Below, in pieces: positions 32,968-44,949 of a DNA stretch of 64,000 bases (position 1 is the stretch's first letter; every line of letters starts with the position of its first letter). The DNA lies in NCBI GenBank assembly GCA_020698575.1, contig CM036239.1, forward strand, positions 51,733,263 to 51,797,262, written 5' to 3'. The notes beneath the pieces were generated by a model, which was not told the DNA's origin, did no database searches, and saw only the letters and a program-made list of their open reading frames with translations. Origin of the DNA: Bostrychus sinensis (taxonomy: Eukaryota; Chordata; Actinopteri; Gobiiformes; Eleotridae). The position numbers and the translations under genes are program-made.

Positions 32968-35900
32968 TGGATTTCATATTTTAAGTTTACTGTGTTAAAC
33001 TTCTCTACAAAATAACTATAAAAAAGACTTCTCCCATAGTTTCTAAATTATCTAATTTTTCATTCATAAAAGAACTCAGAAACTGCTCGCAACATTCTAC
33101 TCGTATTATTTTTTATGTTATAATAATGTTTTTATTCTATTATTGAAACAGAGGTTAAATTAATCTTATATCTTTTTTTCTCATTTTCTCTAGTACATTT
33201 TTAAGTATACTTCACATAAAGTGAAATGCTTTTCTCATTTGTGTTTTCCCATTGCATACTATTGCCAGGACATTTGTGTTGGTTATAAAGTTTTAACTAT
33301 TTGGGTACAAATGCCACAGAGGTAAATTACACAGCAAACATAATTTGAAACCCCAATTGTTTCAAGTGTCCCAAGGTCTTATCAGTTTCCATGCAGGATA
33401 ATACAAATACCTTTTTCCAGAAAAAACAGGAAAGTGGTCAGTAATATCACTTAACAGTAAACCACGTTTTTCCTTGTAATGGATGTTTGTGAAACTACTT
33501 TTTCCAAGTGTAGCACATTATTGAGTTCTCCTTCTGGGTCAATTACAGATATTAAGACATTTTAAGACACTTTTTATTTAAGGCAATGTTGCAAAGCGTT
33601 ACATACAAAGACTGATTCCTTACTGCTTGGTTTTTATTGCCAGTATTTTTGGTATACAATTTATAAAATGTTCAAAGATATTATACAGATGTTCTGTAAA
33701 TGCAATATAAAAATATACTTGGCTTTTTGTCAGTATGTATCTGTATAGTCTAGCGCTTATTCACATCATCCTGAATTAAAATTAAAAACATACAGGTATA
33801 GAGCTGGACATCAAAAGCTTTTTTCTCAGTTTTTATTAAAGAAATAATAACCTTCTGACACAATTGGATCAACTACAACAGTCAAATCTCCTTTATAGCA
33901 AACACTAGGAATGTGGATGTTAAAGTTTATAAAGATTCATTGGTTTGTTCAGAGATTTCTCCTGTTCAAAAATCAATCCAAATCCAGATTTTTTAATTGA
34001 CTCAAATGATATGCAGCATTAACCTTATGTACTTTAAATAAGTGTCTTTCCGTATCAATGCTGTCTTCAAAATTTAAACGCTTTATGGCTCTCTTTGGAT
34101 TTTAAAACACCTAAATTTTGTTCCTCACAGTATGTTTTAAATAATAATCTCTATGCTCTGTAATATCAATACTATAATATCAAGCATACAAAATAAAAAT
34201 CCTTATTGTTTATTGTTTAAATAAATAAAGAAGAGAGAAAATATTTACACATTAACTTTTTCATCACAACTATTAGATGTCAAATGTGTTGGCAGCGTCC
34301 CATCTGCTCTCCTGATGCAGTCAGAGTTGGAATGATAACAGATTCTTTTATCATTATTGACTTGTTTTTGTTTGACAGCGCCTGGTCTTATGAACACATT
34401 TCTGTTTCTAGACCACTAATGATTTTCTATATATGACCCTACTCTACTGTTTTAAAGTACTTTTGCTTATTGCAATTAGACCCTGTTTAAAATAATGTCT
34501 GTTGGTGTTTTTAACACACACCACAAATTAGTCATATTCATCAATTTACATGAACCATTATAATTACAATACACACAGTAAAAAACAGTAACACCAGACT
34601 CGTCTAAAATCTCAGCTTTTAAGGTAACAAGGTCTGATACTATACACTTTGGAAAATAACAATATTTATATATAATATATTTGTTTTGGTGTCCATATTA
34701 TGCTATTTCAGCAGTTTTTTTTTGTTTTTGTTTTTTGTTTTTGTTAGATGTTTATTTACATATTTCAATGCCCGTCAAGCCAGTGATTTTCATTGGTAAA
34801 CTCAGCATCACTGTTGGCCTGGTGTTGGTCGTTACGTGGCAACTTGTTACAAGTTCACTTATTTTGTTTGTCAAGAATAATAGTTTGGTACTTAAGAAAT
34901 CCAGGAGTTGTTGTTCAAGTCTTTGAAGTTCTTCTGACGGAGCATCCTCCCATCATGCACCACTGCTGTAGTCCTAGTATAGCTCCTCATGCAGTTTGAC
35001 ATCTTTTTAAAAAACAATGGTGGTCACAAGACAAATCTTTCAGGTAATTTTGAAAATCTGCTCTGAAGTAGTTTAGGCTGTAGTATTGTATAAAATAGTA
35101 TAGTATATAGTATATTATATAGTATATAGTAGTAGTAGTATTCAAATGACCTGAGTACTCTAGGGGTTCATAAAATGTCTTTACCAGCCCCTGATCTTAG
35201 AGCAATACCCAAACCTCAGATCTGTGATCTGTAACATTTACTGTACCAACAACAAGGTTACACTCCATATGAGTGGCTTTAGGTTCTGGTGATTATTATT
35301 ATTTATTTTTATTTTTATTTTTATTTTTTTGATGGGACACTGAGCAAGGTGATGTGGTAGCCGCCATCTTGGATAGGCACACTGCTTTTCAGCGACTGAA
35401 CAGCTACAGGTATTGTCTTTGAATCTATCACCAAACGTTTGTTCACAAACACACGAGTTGGAGCGCAGATGTGAAAAACTGTAGCAGTGTGATCAGTTGA
35501 TTAGATAAATGACATCAAATAGTGTGTATTAGGCCAATGGCACCCAGTTAATCAAACAGATGAACAGAAACAGACACAGATAGATCCAAACAGCCATTTC
35601 CCAAGTTACCCCTCAGGCCCCTCCTAAAAAATCACACTCTACCTCTGAGGTCACTGGGTCACATTTGAACATTTTAAACATGAAGTAAAAAACTTTGTTG
35701 TTGTTTTCTATCATTAAAGCCTGTCATCATCGTAGATAGCAAAAGTGGATTAATTTTCATAGCTTTAACTCAAAATGCCAATTTGTTTACATAATTCCAG
35801 ATGATGATAAAGAAAACATGAATTATTTACTATTTAAAAAATGCAGATGGGCCGCAATATTACAGTTTCAACTTGGGCAAAATAAACCTTAACTTCTTGT

Positions 35901-36646
35901 TTTGTTTTACTTTTTTCTGGTACAAACCCACAGTTACAAATAAAGTGAGTCTAATTGTTCAACCTGGAGCTGCTTTTGTCTTGGTAAATTTGTAACACGA
36001 CCTTTTTATCAGACCTCAAACAACCTATCTGTGATTTTTTGTAGAAGAACACCATCTTGTAACCTGTAAAACTGTATCAAACCAGATTTACAAACGTGAG
36101 GCACCTGTGTTATTTTCTATGTGATTAGTAAGGTGTACAGATTAAGTTCATATGAAAAGAACATTGTAAGCTTTGATTTATTAACTTCACAGCCTGTAGT
36201 CAACTTTGCAATATCACAGCATTGCCCATAGTCTGAGCAATCAGAAGCCAATATCTCCCATCAGCCACTGCACTAACAACTCTCCCTCATGCAGCAGCAG
36301 AAACAGAAACACTACATGTCCACTAAAGTAGAGAGGAGTAAGTCTGTTTCATAAATGATAAGATACAATCCACACACTCAGTGATGGCTGCTGGTGACTC
36401 TGGGTGGAGGGGCTTTTACATTTGTTTACATTGACTACTCACCACCAAGAAAATATTATTTAATGCCAAGTTCTCACACAAACGCTTTCACATAACTTCC
36501 AGGTACAACTCAACAATTATAAACCAAATCAGACAATGCACAACAGCTACCTTACCCGACTGTTTTATCCAAATACTTGTCATCTAACAACCTGACCCTG
36601 CAGGAGGCTGAACAATAACAGAAGGAGCAGAAAGTCCCCATTCTGC
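32968..36646. other. Spacer between the two arms
   Basis: About 3.7 kb of AT-rich sequence. The first 100-150 bases may continue the LINE of the left arm, since the minus strand keeps a partly open frame past the arm boundary. Frames at 34681-34926 and 34793-34999 have no known motif. TATAGTATA-type and TTTATT-rich tracts lie at 35090-35140 and 35295-35330. I see no gene here. Confidence 0.55.
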
Positions 36647-36711
36647 TAGTACTGTGGGGTTACTGTAATATATGATAACAGAGCATTAAAATGTACAATA
36701 TGTACACAATC

Positions 36712-37490
36712 TTTCCAACATAGAGTCGTTTCTGATGACACGGAGACAGAATGTCACTCGAGTATTCAAAAATGGTGACAAGCACCATCTATCTTTGTTA
36801 TATTCATATTTTTGTTTGGAAAAAAGAAACGATGAGAGACAATGTAGAGTTAGGGGAAATCAAACCACTACATAATGCGTTAATGTCTCGTTAGTGGAGG
36901 TTATCTCTGCTCTGGATAATGACAAATAATCAATAGTTATATACATTCATTTCAATTAAAAAAAAAAAAAGCTTTTCATACTGTCAACATAGACAGTTAC
37001 AATGGAAATTGTGAAAACGTTTGGTATCAGATGAACTGTTCAGTTAGACAATACATTGTTAGGATTTAAGACTATAGTCTGTGGAATACCACAAGGTTCT
37101 GTGATTGCTCCAAAAATTATTTTATTATTTTCATGAATGATGTTTGTAACCTTTTTGCTTTGATTGAGATTTATAATGTTGGCAGATGATAGAAAGGGAA
37201 CATAAAGCTGCTCAAACCTGGTTTGATATGAACAAATTGTCTCGTAATAGACAAAGTAACAATAAGAAAAGAGATATTTTAAGAGTTTTGCTATGAAGTT
37301 CTTATTGGTTGTGACTGATGGTAGGCTAACATGGAAACAATATATTAATTACAAAACATTGCACTGTAGAGATGAATATTTCAGAAAAAGGAGTAAAACC
37401 ATTTATGGAATAATGTTATTACAAGATGGAAAAAAGTGTAATTTTATTTTATTTTATTTTACAAAACTAAAATGTCACAACTTGTTTTAA
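36712..37490 (+). pseudogene. Non-LTR reverse transcriptase remnant, right-arm copy
   Basis: Mirror image of the fragment at 32115-32945. It includes CGIPQGSVIAPK at about 37080-37115 and FLLVVTDGRLTWKQYINY near 37300. The same stops and frameshifts are present in both arms, so the decay happened before the duplication, or the arms have since been homogenised. Confidence 0.75.
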
Positions 37491-38354
37491 ACAGTTCTAT
37501 GATCTGAATAAACCGTGTGCTTTGGTATAAAAATCACACCTTGTATTATTCTACTTACATTAGAAAATAGTAAGAAAAAACAGGTGAATTGTTACTGAGC
37601 ACACATTTGGTGTGTTATTGTCTAACATCAAGTGTTTATGTGCAGTTATGATGGATATATTGTGCAGTGTGACTGAAACAAGTAAACTGAACTTGACTAA
37701 GTGTAAATCTTATCAAAATGATCCTAATTCTACTTCGACACATGCTCACTGAACTGAGTCACGTAACATTTGATGAGGAAAAAAATTAACCTTATAGATG
37801 CTTAGATCTCATTCTCTAAACTTTGTAGATGACTGAAAAAGTTGTACTTTATACTGGTGCTGTGTACACAGTGTTAGACGCTCACTACACAGTGATGTGT
37901 TAAAGTTATAGATGTGTTAATCTGATCAGTTTATGTCCTCATCTAGTAAAATGTAAAAACAGTAACATACAATCAAAATAACCTTTCCTTCCTCTTTTTA
38001 AATGTAAACCTATCTGTTTCAATGATTCATATAATACTTTACAGTTTATTTTCATTCAGCTACCAACAAACCACTATCAGTACAGTGGTAAGAAATACTA
38101 CTGCATGTATCATAAACCCTTTTTAGTTGTGCTGTGTAAGTACTGAGTATTCCTGACATTTTTTATTACAATTTGATATCATAAAATAAACAATAAAATA
38201 CATTTCTTATATTACCCCTTTTCAGATATTTAGTCAACATTTTCTTAATATATTGCACCATAACACTATGTTATAGTGTGTAGATGGCACAAAAAGAGCA
38301 AAATTATTTTAAGCAATAAAAGTAATAACGTGTATTTCTATAACAATAACATAC

Positions 38355-39178
38355 TATTTTCAAATCAAATCAAATATACTTTATTGTCCCCAAGGGGAAA
38401 TTTATCTTGGGCAAGTGCTGACCAACTGCAGAACATAATACATGATGACATGAACAACACTGTATATACAGTACATGTATATACACCATCATACACATCC
38501 ATACAGTAACAGTACTGTAACCAGCTCTATTGTGCAATACAGTATAGTTGATAATTGCACCTCCCATAGTTAATAAATAGTCAGAATAATAAACAAGTTA
38601 AAACTATTAGATCATAAATAACATAAAACCAATGGTACATATAAGCAAAAAAAAAAAAAAAAAAAAAAAAAGCAGAGTCAAAGTGCAACAAGACTAATAG
38701 CAGCAGGTAAATCAGTGAACTTTTTGTTAAGCAAAGTGATAGATGTTGGGATAAAAGAGAGCTTTAGTCGGTTGGTTTTACACCTGTAGGCTCTAAAGCA
38801 CCTTCCTGAAGGGAGCAGCTCTTACTCAGTGACTAAAGCATAAAGGATCATTTCAAATCCTCTGAGCCAACTGAGCCACTGCTCCTTCATAGATGGACTG
38901 TAGGGAGGGGTAGACCTTTTTACCTATCACTTTCATAGCAACTTTTACCAACTTTTAAGTAAGTTTTTGATGGACATTGACACACCTAAACCATGCAGCC
39001 ATATCTCACCATATGATGCTTTCCAGCACTGCCGTGTAAAAAACCCATATTGTTACACCACTCACATCAAACAGCCTGAGCCGACGGAGGAGGTGCAGCC
39101 TCTGAACAAGTTTCCAACACGAAGTGTCCACATGGTTGTTCATTTTGAGTGTACAATCAAGTTGGATGCCAAGATACA
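38355..39178 (-). pseudogene. L2-group LINE remnant, right-arm copy
   Basis: Mirror image of 29548-30355, ending abruptly at 39178 where the left-arm copy continues for another 250 bases. The AATAAAG end and TTTGATTTGA tail lie near 38355-38385. Confidence 0.8.
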
Positions 39179-39350
39179 CCTGTGTAAACAATAAAGAAAT
39201 AAACATTCCTAACATTCTTTTCAACACCTGTGTAAACATTCCTGACATTCCTAACATTCTTTTCAACACCTGTGTAAACATTCCTGACATTCCTGACATT
39301 CCTAAAAAAATGTATTACAATTTGATATCAAATTAGCATTTTAATTCCAC
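39178..39350. repeat. Displaced arm piece with short tandem array
   Basis: This stretch is the reverse complement of about 30725-30860, sequence that lies inside the left arm, not at its edge. It holds about three units of CACCTGTGTAAACATTCCTGACATTCCTAACATTC type, expanded compared with the left arm. Confidence 0.8.
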
Positions 39351-39770
39351 CCTTTTAATCTACCCTACTACTTGTATTTTTAATATTATTATGTCTGCGA
39401 AAAACTAGGCATTAATTGGGTTAGTTAATTAAATGACTTCTGCCAGTGTGATGACTAAATGAGTTCTTGCAGGGCAAATAACTCCCCCAGCACCCCATTT
39501 TTGTATATTTTGATAGACAAAAACATCCTTGCAAGAATGGAAAAACTGACCCAGTGTCCCTGAAGTCTCGAGTCTCAGGTGAAAATGACACCTCCCTGTT
39601 AGCCAGAACAACAAGCCAGCAATAGCACTAGATGTTGGTCATGGAAGAGTGTCTAAAAGGCAGAGGAAACCTTTGTATGGATAAGAAGAGGAGAAAACAA
39701 GAGCCAAGCCATGCCAGAGGTCACGCAGGAGTGTATATGATCCTGAGGGGATCCTAGTGTAATGTCTGGA
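39351..39770. other. Unclassified DNA
   Basis: No recognised feature; a 61-codon minus-strand frame has no known motif. Confidence 0.45.
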
Positions 39771-39885
39771 TAATATAATAATAAAGCATTAGTCTTATAT
39801 AGCACTTTTCTACACAATCAAAGGCATTTTACAATTTGGAGCATTATTCATTCACTCCTCAGCCTCACTCGGTGGTGGAAGCGTG
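39771..39885 (-). mobile_element. SINE 3' fragment
   Basis: On the minus strand it ends with an AAAGTGCTATATAAGACTAATG-like tail and includes GAGTGAGGCTGAGGAGTGAA. This matches the 3' region of the SINE at 46953-47300. Confidence 0.55.
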
Positions 39886-40220
39886 GCTGGAAACTTCACC
39901 TGTCACCCAGGATGCAACATTTACTCAAGTCCTGTGTGATGTTTACAGTACCACTATATTTTTAGAGAGCCTTTATTTTGACAGTGTAGAGAAAGTTATT
40001 TTGCCTATTTCAAGTGTTTTCCTGCGTTTCCTCAGCTGTAGCTCCAAAGATTTTTGCTGAGCTCGTTGTTCTTAGGTCACACTTGAGCTGCCGCTGATGT
40101 AAATTGCCAGACTAAGTAAAATAGAGAGCATTTTATTTGAGGGTAAAGTGATGCTGTTGAGTTGGTGTAAATTGGGGGGTGGTTTTCCTCAAATACATCA
40201 GTTCCGTGCGTCTTTAACAC
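39886..40220. other. Unclassified DNA
   Basis: A short frame at 39836-40060 has no recognised motif. Confidence 0.4.
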
Positions 40221-40482
40221 GTTAACACTGCGGGACAAAAGTTTCCTTTTCAAATGTTTTTTTTTTTGGTTTTTTGTCTTGTTTTTATATAACTTTGCAG
40301 TGGTTGGCTCAGGTGTGTATTTTATAACTAATGTTGATATTCTAAACACAAATCTAAATTACTTAATTTTTACACTCTCTAACTAAATTTGTTATGTCGC
40401 TCCTGTTCAGTGACAAAAATGTCTTTATCAACAAACATCATAGAAGCTGTAAACTTTCACATTTTCTTTTTTTTATTTTTTT

Positions 40483-41020
40483 GCATAAATATTTTATTCA
40501 ACTTCTGCCCTGATCATAAATACCAAATAAATAAATACCAAATATTTAATTCTTTTCAGAATAACCCTTTTTTGTCAGTGTATGTAATAGCACTTTTCTT
40601 TTTCTTTTTTTTTTTGTTGTTGTTGTTGTAAAAAACAAGCAAAAACAATGTAATATTTTCCACAATTTCAATGCAAAGTGGATTTTTTTAGAGGGGGTTA
40701 TTACAGCCTTGAGTATGTCCGAGTTTACCATCAACACTGATTTAGATGGATTTGGGAATTTGTTGCAGTATGAAAAAGTTACAACCAGTTTTATCAGGTT
40801 TTAATGAGGAATCTTTGACATACCCAAGGCTGTAATAAGAGCCTCTAAAAAAAATTCACTTTGCATTAAGAATATTAAAAATATTTAATTATTCTGTGTT
40901 TTTCACGCACACACAAAAAAGATGCCATTATACACGCTGGCATAAAAAGGGTTAAAATCTGAAAATAATAAAATATTTGTTATTTATAATCAGGGCACAA
41001 GTTGAATAAAAGATTTATGC
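40483..41020. repeat. Inverted repeat of about 540 bp (MITE-like)
   Basis: The left arm (40483-40730) and right arm (40805-41020) mirror each other with gaps. GCATAAATATTTTATTCAAC pairs with the reverse of 41001-41020, and GCAAAGTGGATTTTTTTAGA pairs with the reverse of 40846-40865. Possible outer ends sharing GGGACAAAAGT-like sequence lie near 40229 and 41082. No coding capacity. Confidence 0.65.
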
Positions 41021-41099
41021 AAAAAAAAAAAAAAGTAAAAAAAAAGTGAATGTATACATTTTGTATGATGTTTTGTGACAGGGACACTTTTGTCTCTTA

Positions 41100-41508
41100 A
41101 TAGTAACAACGTAGCTTTTTAAAAATGGGGGATGAGGGTTAAGCGAAGGTCCACAAAAAGCAAAGACTCAGCCAAAATCGTGTTACTAACAATCGCTACA
41201 AATGGTTCATTTTGTCACTGCACGTGTTCTTTTTATTGTTACAAGTTCTATGTCTGCCTTTTAAACCTGTACCAGGAGTAGGTCTGGTCCTGGTCTTTGT
41301 AGTGACTGATGGTGTGACAGCGATGATTAGTGGATTCTCAACACACTGTTCCCATGCATGAGTTCAGCTTGGCTTAACTGTGAGACTGGGATAAGGCCAT
41401 TCACACATTTGTCCACATTCCACACATAACTAAAACTACAGAGGACCACTTCTGATGCACAGACAACATGCTACAATAGTGCACTTTTCAAAGAGTGCTT
41501 CTGGCAAC

Positions 41509-41540
<32 letters not shown>

Positions 41541-42520
41541 GAAATTTGAGGCATTCTTGGTATGTGGCCATTAAAACTTTAAAAGGATATTTCAGAGTTT
41601 TGTGAACAGTTTTGTAATCAGATACTTTTGGATACAATTTATTTCACGGAGTAAATACTTATCAGCCCAGTTTGGAGAAGCAAACAGGAGCCAATGTCAC
41701 AGGGACTAAACTGAGTACTGTTGAGAAACATGTTTTTGTAAAACGAAAGAGTTTTTGCCCTATATTTTGGTTTAGAGCCACATTGAGGAGCTTGACCTGG
41801 GGACAGTGCCAGTGCTGTATGTTTGGGGGCCCTAAAAAAGATTTTTGAGACCATTAAAATGTTACTATATTTTGGTGAAAGTTTAATAAAACACTGACTA
41901 TTTTCTTCTTCTTGCCCAGATAAACGGGAAGGAAAAGACATTCATATACAAACTGCATTGGCCCAAACTTTCAGCCTTAGCAAAAAAAATTACTGGTAAT
42001 AGCAAGCAGAATATTAATCAAATAAGCAAAAAATGAATAAGCTTTGGGGCCCTCTAACATCTGTGGAGCCCTATGCAGCTGTTTTGCCTATAGGAAGGGA
42101 GTTATAAGTTCTGGGGTTGTGTTATTACTACTACATTGAGGAGTTTGTACTGGGGAGCTCTAAGTTCAGGAGTTGTATAAATGAGGAACAGAATAAACAG
42201 CAGTCCAAATGATGAAAAGTTTTTGGGGAAGTGAAGCAAGACATTGTTATTAGCAATAAGTCAACTTTGCAAATGCCATATGCAAATTGTCGTATTGTAT
42301 ATGAACTTTGAGATCATTCCAAATGACTTCTGGCCTCATAAACTCAGAAATGCCTTGTTTATTTGCTTCTGCATGCCATTCTTGTGCTGCAGTAGGTTTT
42401 CACTGGGCCCAACCTCCACTCCCCTACCAAAGACAAGCATGTACCATTTATTATAATATTTATCTGTAGTTTTCTCTTCTCATCCCCTGCCAGGTCCTTT
42501 TTGTAAATAAAAACATGCTT
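41100..42520. other. Unclassified DNA
   Basis: Contains an A run at 41512-41534 and GGGGCCC motifs near 41826 and 42046 that recur in another fish repeat. Frames up to 100 codons (41639-41941) show no domain. Confidence 0.45.
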
Positions 42521-42529
42521 ATATTATGC

Positions 42530-43039
42530 TAATAATCTAAATAAAGTGCTAATATTTTATTAATTAATCATTTATTAATCCCTTAATTTATTAATCCATT
42601 ATTTATTAATCCCTTGCATTTATTAATCCCTTAATTCCATATTTGTGACCATATTTTACAACTAGTTAGCAATTGCATAACTAGCATTTTCATAAACTTG
42701 TAATTACTGCTCATTAGTAGGAAGTAAGGAAGTTGTTGAACCTAAATTATGATCTTAATAAGATTTTTGTGGTATTATTTCCTTATAATGCTTATACTCC
42801 AAAAATCTTATTTAGATTATAATTTATGTCCAACAACTTCCTTACGTCCTACTAATGAGCAATAATTATGTGTTTATTAAGGGGAAAATGCTAGTTATTT
42901 GCTGATTAGTTGTATGTACTATCTATTAGAATGAGGGATTAATAGATGCTTTATAAATACCAATTAAGAGTTAATTAACCACTAACTAGCATGCTAAATA
43001 GCGCCTAGTTAATAGGTGGACCTAGAATAAAGTGTTACA
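42530..43039. mobile_element. Foldback MITE, diverged copy
   Basis: Related to the better preserved element at 57468-58006. It shares GGAAGTAAGGAAGTTGTTG, the mirror stretch CAACAACTTCCTTACGTCC, and the right end GGTGGACCTAGAATAAAGTG. The left end is eroded and contains TTTATTAATCC repeats. Confidence 0.75.
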
Positions 43040-43430
43040 AATAAAGCATGTATATGCATGGGGGAAAGTAGTACTGTGTAATTAATGCTATCACTACTAC
43101 TTTAATTCTTTTCTTTTTATTGCCATTTTTTACCTTTTTTTTTTCATTTGCATTGCATTCATTCCATTGGAGAAAAATCATTACCATCCCTCAACCATTT
43201 CCCTTGCTCCCATCCAGGTTAAAAAAAAAAAAAAAAACAGAAAACATAATAAGAATAAGAATAATGACACCATTGTAAAAAAAAAAATAAAATAAAAAAA
43301 AAAAAAAATTCAAAGTAAGTGAATATACAGTCCATACAAACATGATTAGCATCACATATCTGTGTAAACATACATAACCACTGATAATATCACATATCTA
43401 GACAGGCATTAAGCCAGATGTTTTCATACC
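43040..43430. other. Homopolymer-rich DNA
   Basis: Long A runs at about 43219-43237 and 43278-43309. No gene. Confidence 0.5.
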
Positions 43431-44060
43431 TACAAACATGCACATATTTGATTTCAAAACTATACATTGATCTAGGTGCCATCAGCTCAGGTTGGGTGGA
43501 AGGCCCTTCACATACTGCATAAATGGATACCAAACCTCAAATTATTTAGAAGACCCCTGCAAATTATATTTAATCGTTTCCATTTTAAGCAGAGAAAAAA
43601 CTTCTAGAAGCCATTGCTTGACAGAAAAATCTTTGGTTTCCAGCGCCATGCCAACAAAGTAGCAAAGGCAACTGCACTTTTTTGTGAATTAGACACATCC
43701 TCCTCAAGCAACACAGCACCAAAAATAGCTGTAATGGGATTTGCTACCAACTCTCTGCCACAGATGGATGACAGACATTTAAATATGAATAACCAAAAAT
43801 TTAACAGATAATGACAGGACCAGAACATATGCCCTAAAGATACAGGCATTTAGCATCTTGGACATTCAGGACAAACTAATGGATACATCTTTGCCAATTT
43901 ATCATTGGAGAGGTGCAGTCTATGAAAATTTTTAAACTGAATTCAATTTATTTTAACATAGTATGATGAAGAGTTAATCAGTGATGTGCAATTTTTCCAA
44001 ATTTTACCTGAAATTGCCACCTCAAGAACCTTTTCCCACCTTGCTTTGGTGTTCATCCAT
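43431..44060 (-). pseudogene. L1-clade LINE, ORF2 C-terminal fragment
   Basis: The minus strand at 43849-43604 reads SLGHMFWSCHYLLNFW, then ICGRELVANPITAIFG and AVAFATLLAWRWK, the pattern of the Cys/His-type C-terminal region of L1 ORF2. Upstream sequence to about 44060 continues the similarity weakly, with frameshifts. This is a 5'-truncated copy, separate from the one at 263-4485. Confidence 0.7.
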
Positions 44061-44099
44061 GAGCTGCTAACACTACTACTTTAGATGTGATGATAGTAA

Positions 44100-44360
44100 T
44101 GTGATAGTAATGCTGTTTGTCCCATCCTTCAATGCTGCTGGGACAACCTGCCAAGAGCAGTGGGCAGCCACGGTGCAGCACCCTGGGACTCTTCTCCAGA
44201 TCTTGAGCCAGGATCCTGGTCAGGAGTGCCTAACTACTGTGCATCTTTTGATGTTGATGGGGAAAACCCACCCCGACACAGGGAGAACATGCAAACTCCA
44301 TACAGAAAGGCTACATGGTCCCGTAATCAAACCCAGAGGTCTACTGAACACTGAAGATAG
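44100..44360. mobile_element. Fragment of a common fish repeat
   Basis: CACAGGGAGAACATGCAAAC followed by TCCATACAGAAAGG is the signature of a very common vertebrate interspersed repeat. Another part of the same consensus, CAATTTAGAGTCACCAATTC, is present at about 56840-56865. Confidence 0.55.
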
Positions 44361-44389
44361 TCAAGTGTGGTAAAAGAAACAAAGACCAG

Positions 44390-44560
44390 GGGCCTCATTT
44401 ATGAAAATTTGCATAGGACAGTGGTTACTTTTTTTCCGAGTGACCCCCATTTTATCAGTTGATATGCTGACGGCCCCCACCCTTCGCATTCTCGACCCTA
44501 ATAATTAGGAAATATTAGGTGATTTTTTGGGTAAATTTCACTGCATAACAAAAACATCAG
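44390..44560. other. Possible DNA-element end
   Basis: GGGGCCTCATTTATGAAAAT resembles the end of a fish non-autonomous DNA transposon (GGGGCCTCATTTATCAA type). The other end may be near 45035, which would place the LINE fragment below inside it; not proved. Confidence 0.3.
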
Positions 44561-44569
44561 AAGTATTAT

Positions 44570-44949
44570 TAATCTAATCTAATAGTTTGTACCATAATGC
44601 ATCTGGCCATACGCTATCAAACGCCTTACTATAGTCTTTAAAGGCACAGAACAGCCTCTTCTTTCTAGCACAAAACAAATCAATCAACTGTTTTAATAAA
44701 AAGATATGGTCAACTGTAGAGTAGTTTTTTTCTGAACCCTGCTTGGTTTTTGCTCAAAATAGTATTTTCTGTACAAAACTTGCAAAGTCTTTCATTCAGC
44801 ACATTTGTAAACAATTTCCCCAGACAGCTAAGGAGAGTAATTCCTCTGTAGTTGTTACAGTCATTTACATCCCCCTTCTTCTTATACACTGGGACAATTA
44901 ACCATTTCAACCATTTGTAAACACATCTTCTGTGACCATTGCAATGCAT
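44570..44949 (-). pseudogene. Non-LTR reverse transcriptase fragment
   Basis: The minus strand reads VPVYKKKGDVNDCNNYRGIT, LLSCLGKLFTNVLNERL and KNQAGFRK. After a frameshift near 44725 it continues as TVDHIFLLKQLIDLFCARKK and CAFKDYSKAFDSVWPDALWY. These are the first half of a LINE RT domain, with the first catalytic Asp in the AFDSV region. The rest is absent. Confidence 0.82.

Larger units (their letters stand above)
36647..39178. repeat. Right arm of the large inverted duplication
   Basis: Reverse complement of 29548-32967 with two deletions relative to it. The inner boundary is TAGTACTGTGGGGTTACTG at 36647; the outer one is GGATGCCAAGATA at about 39178. It differs from the left arm by scattered substitutions, by eye a few per cent. 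A long A run lies at 38648-38671. Confidence 0.95.
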
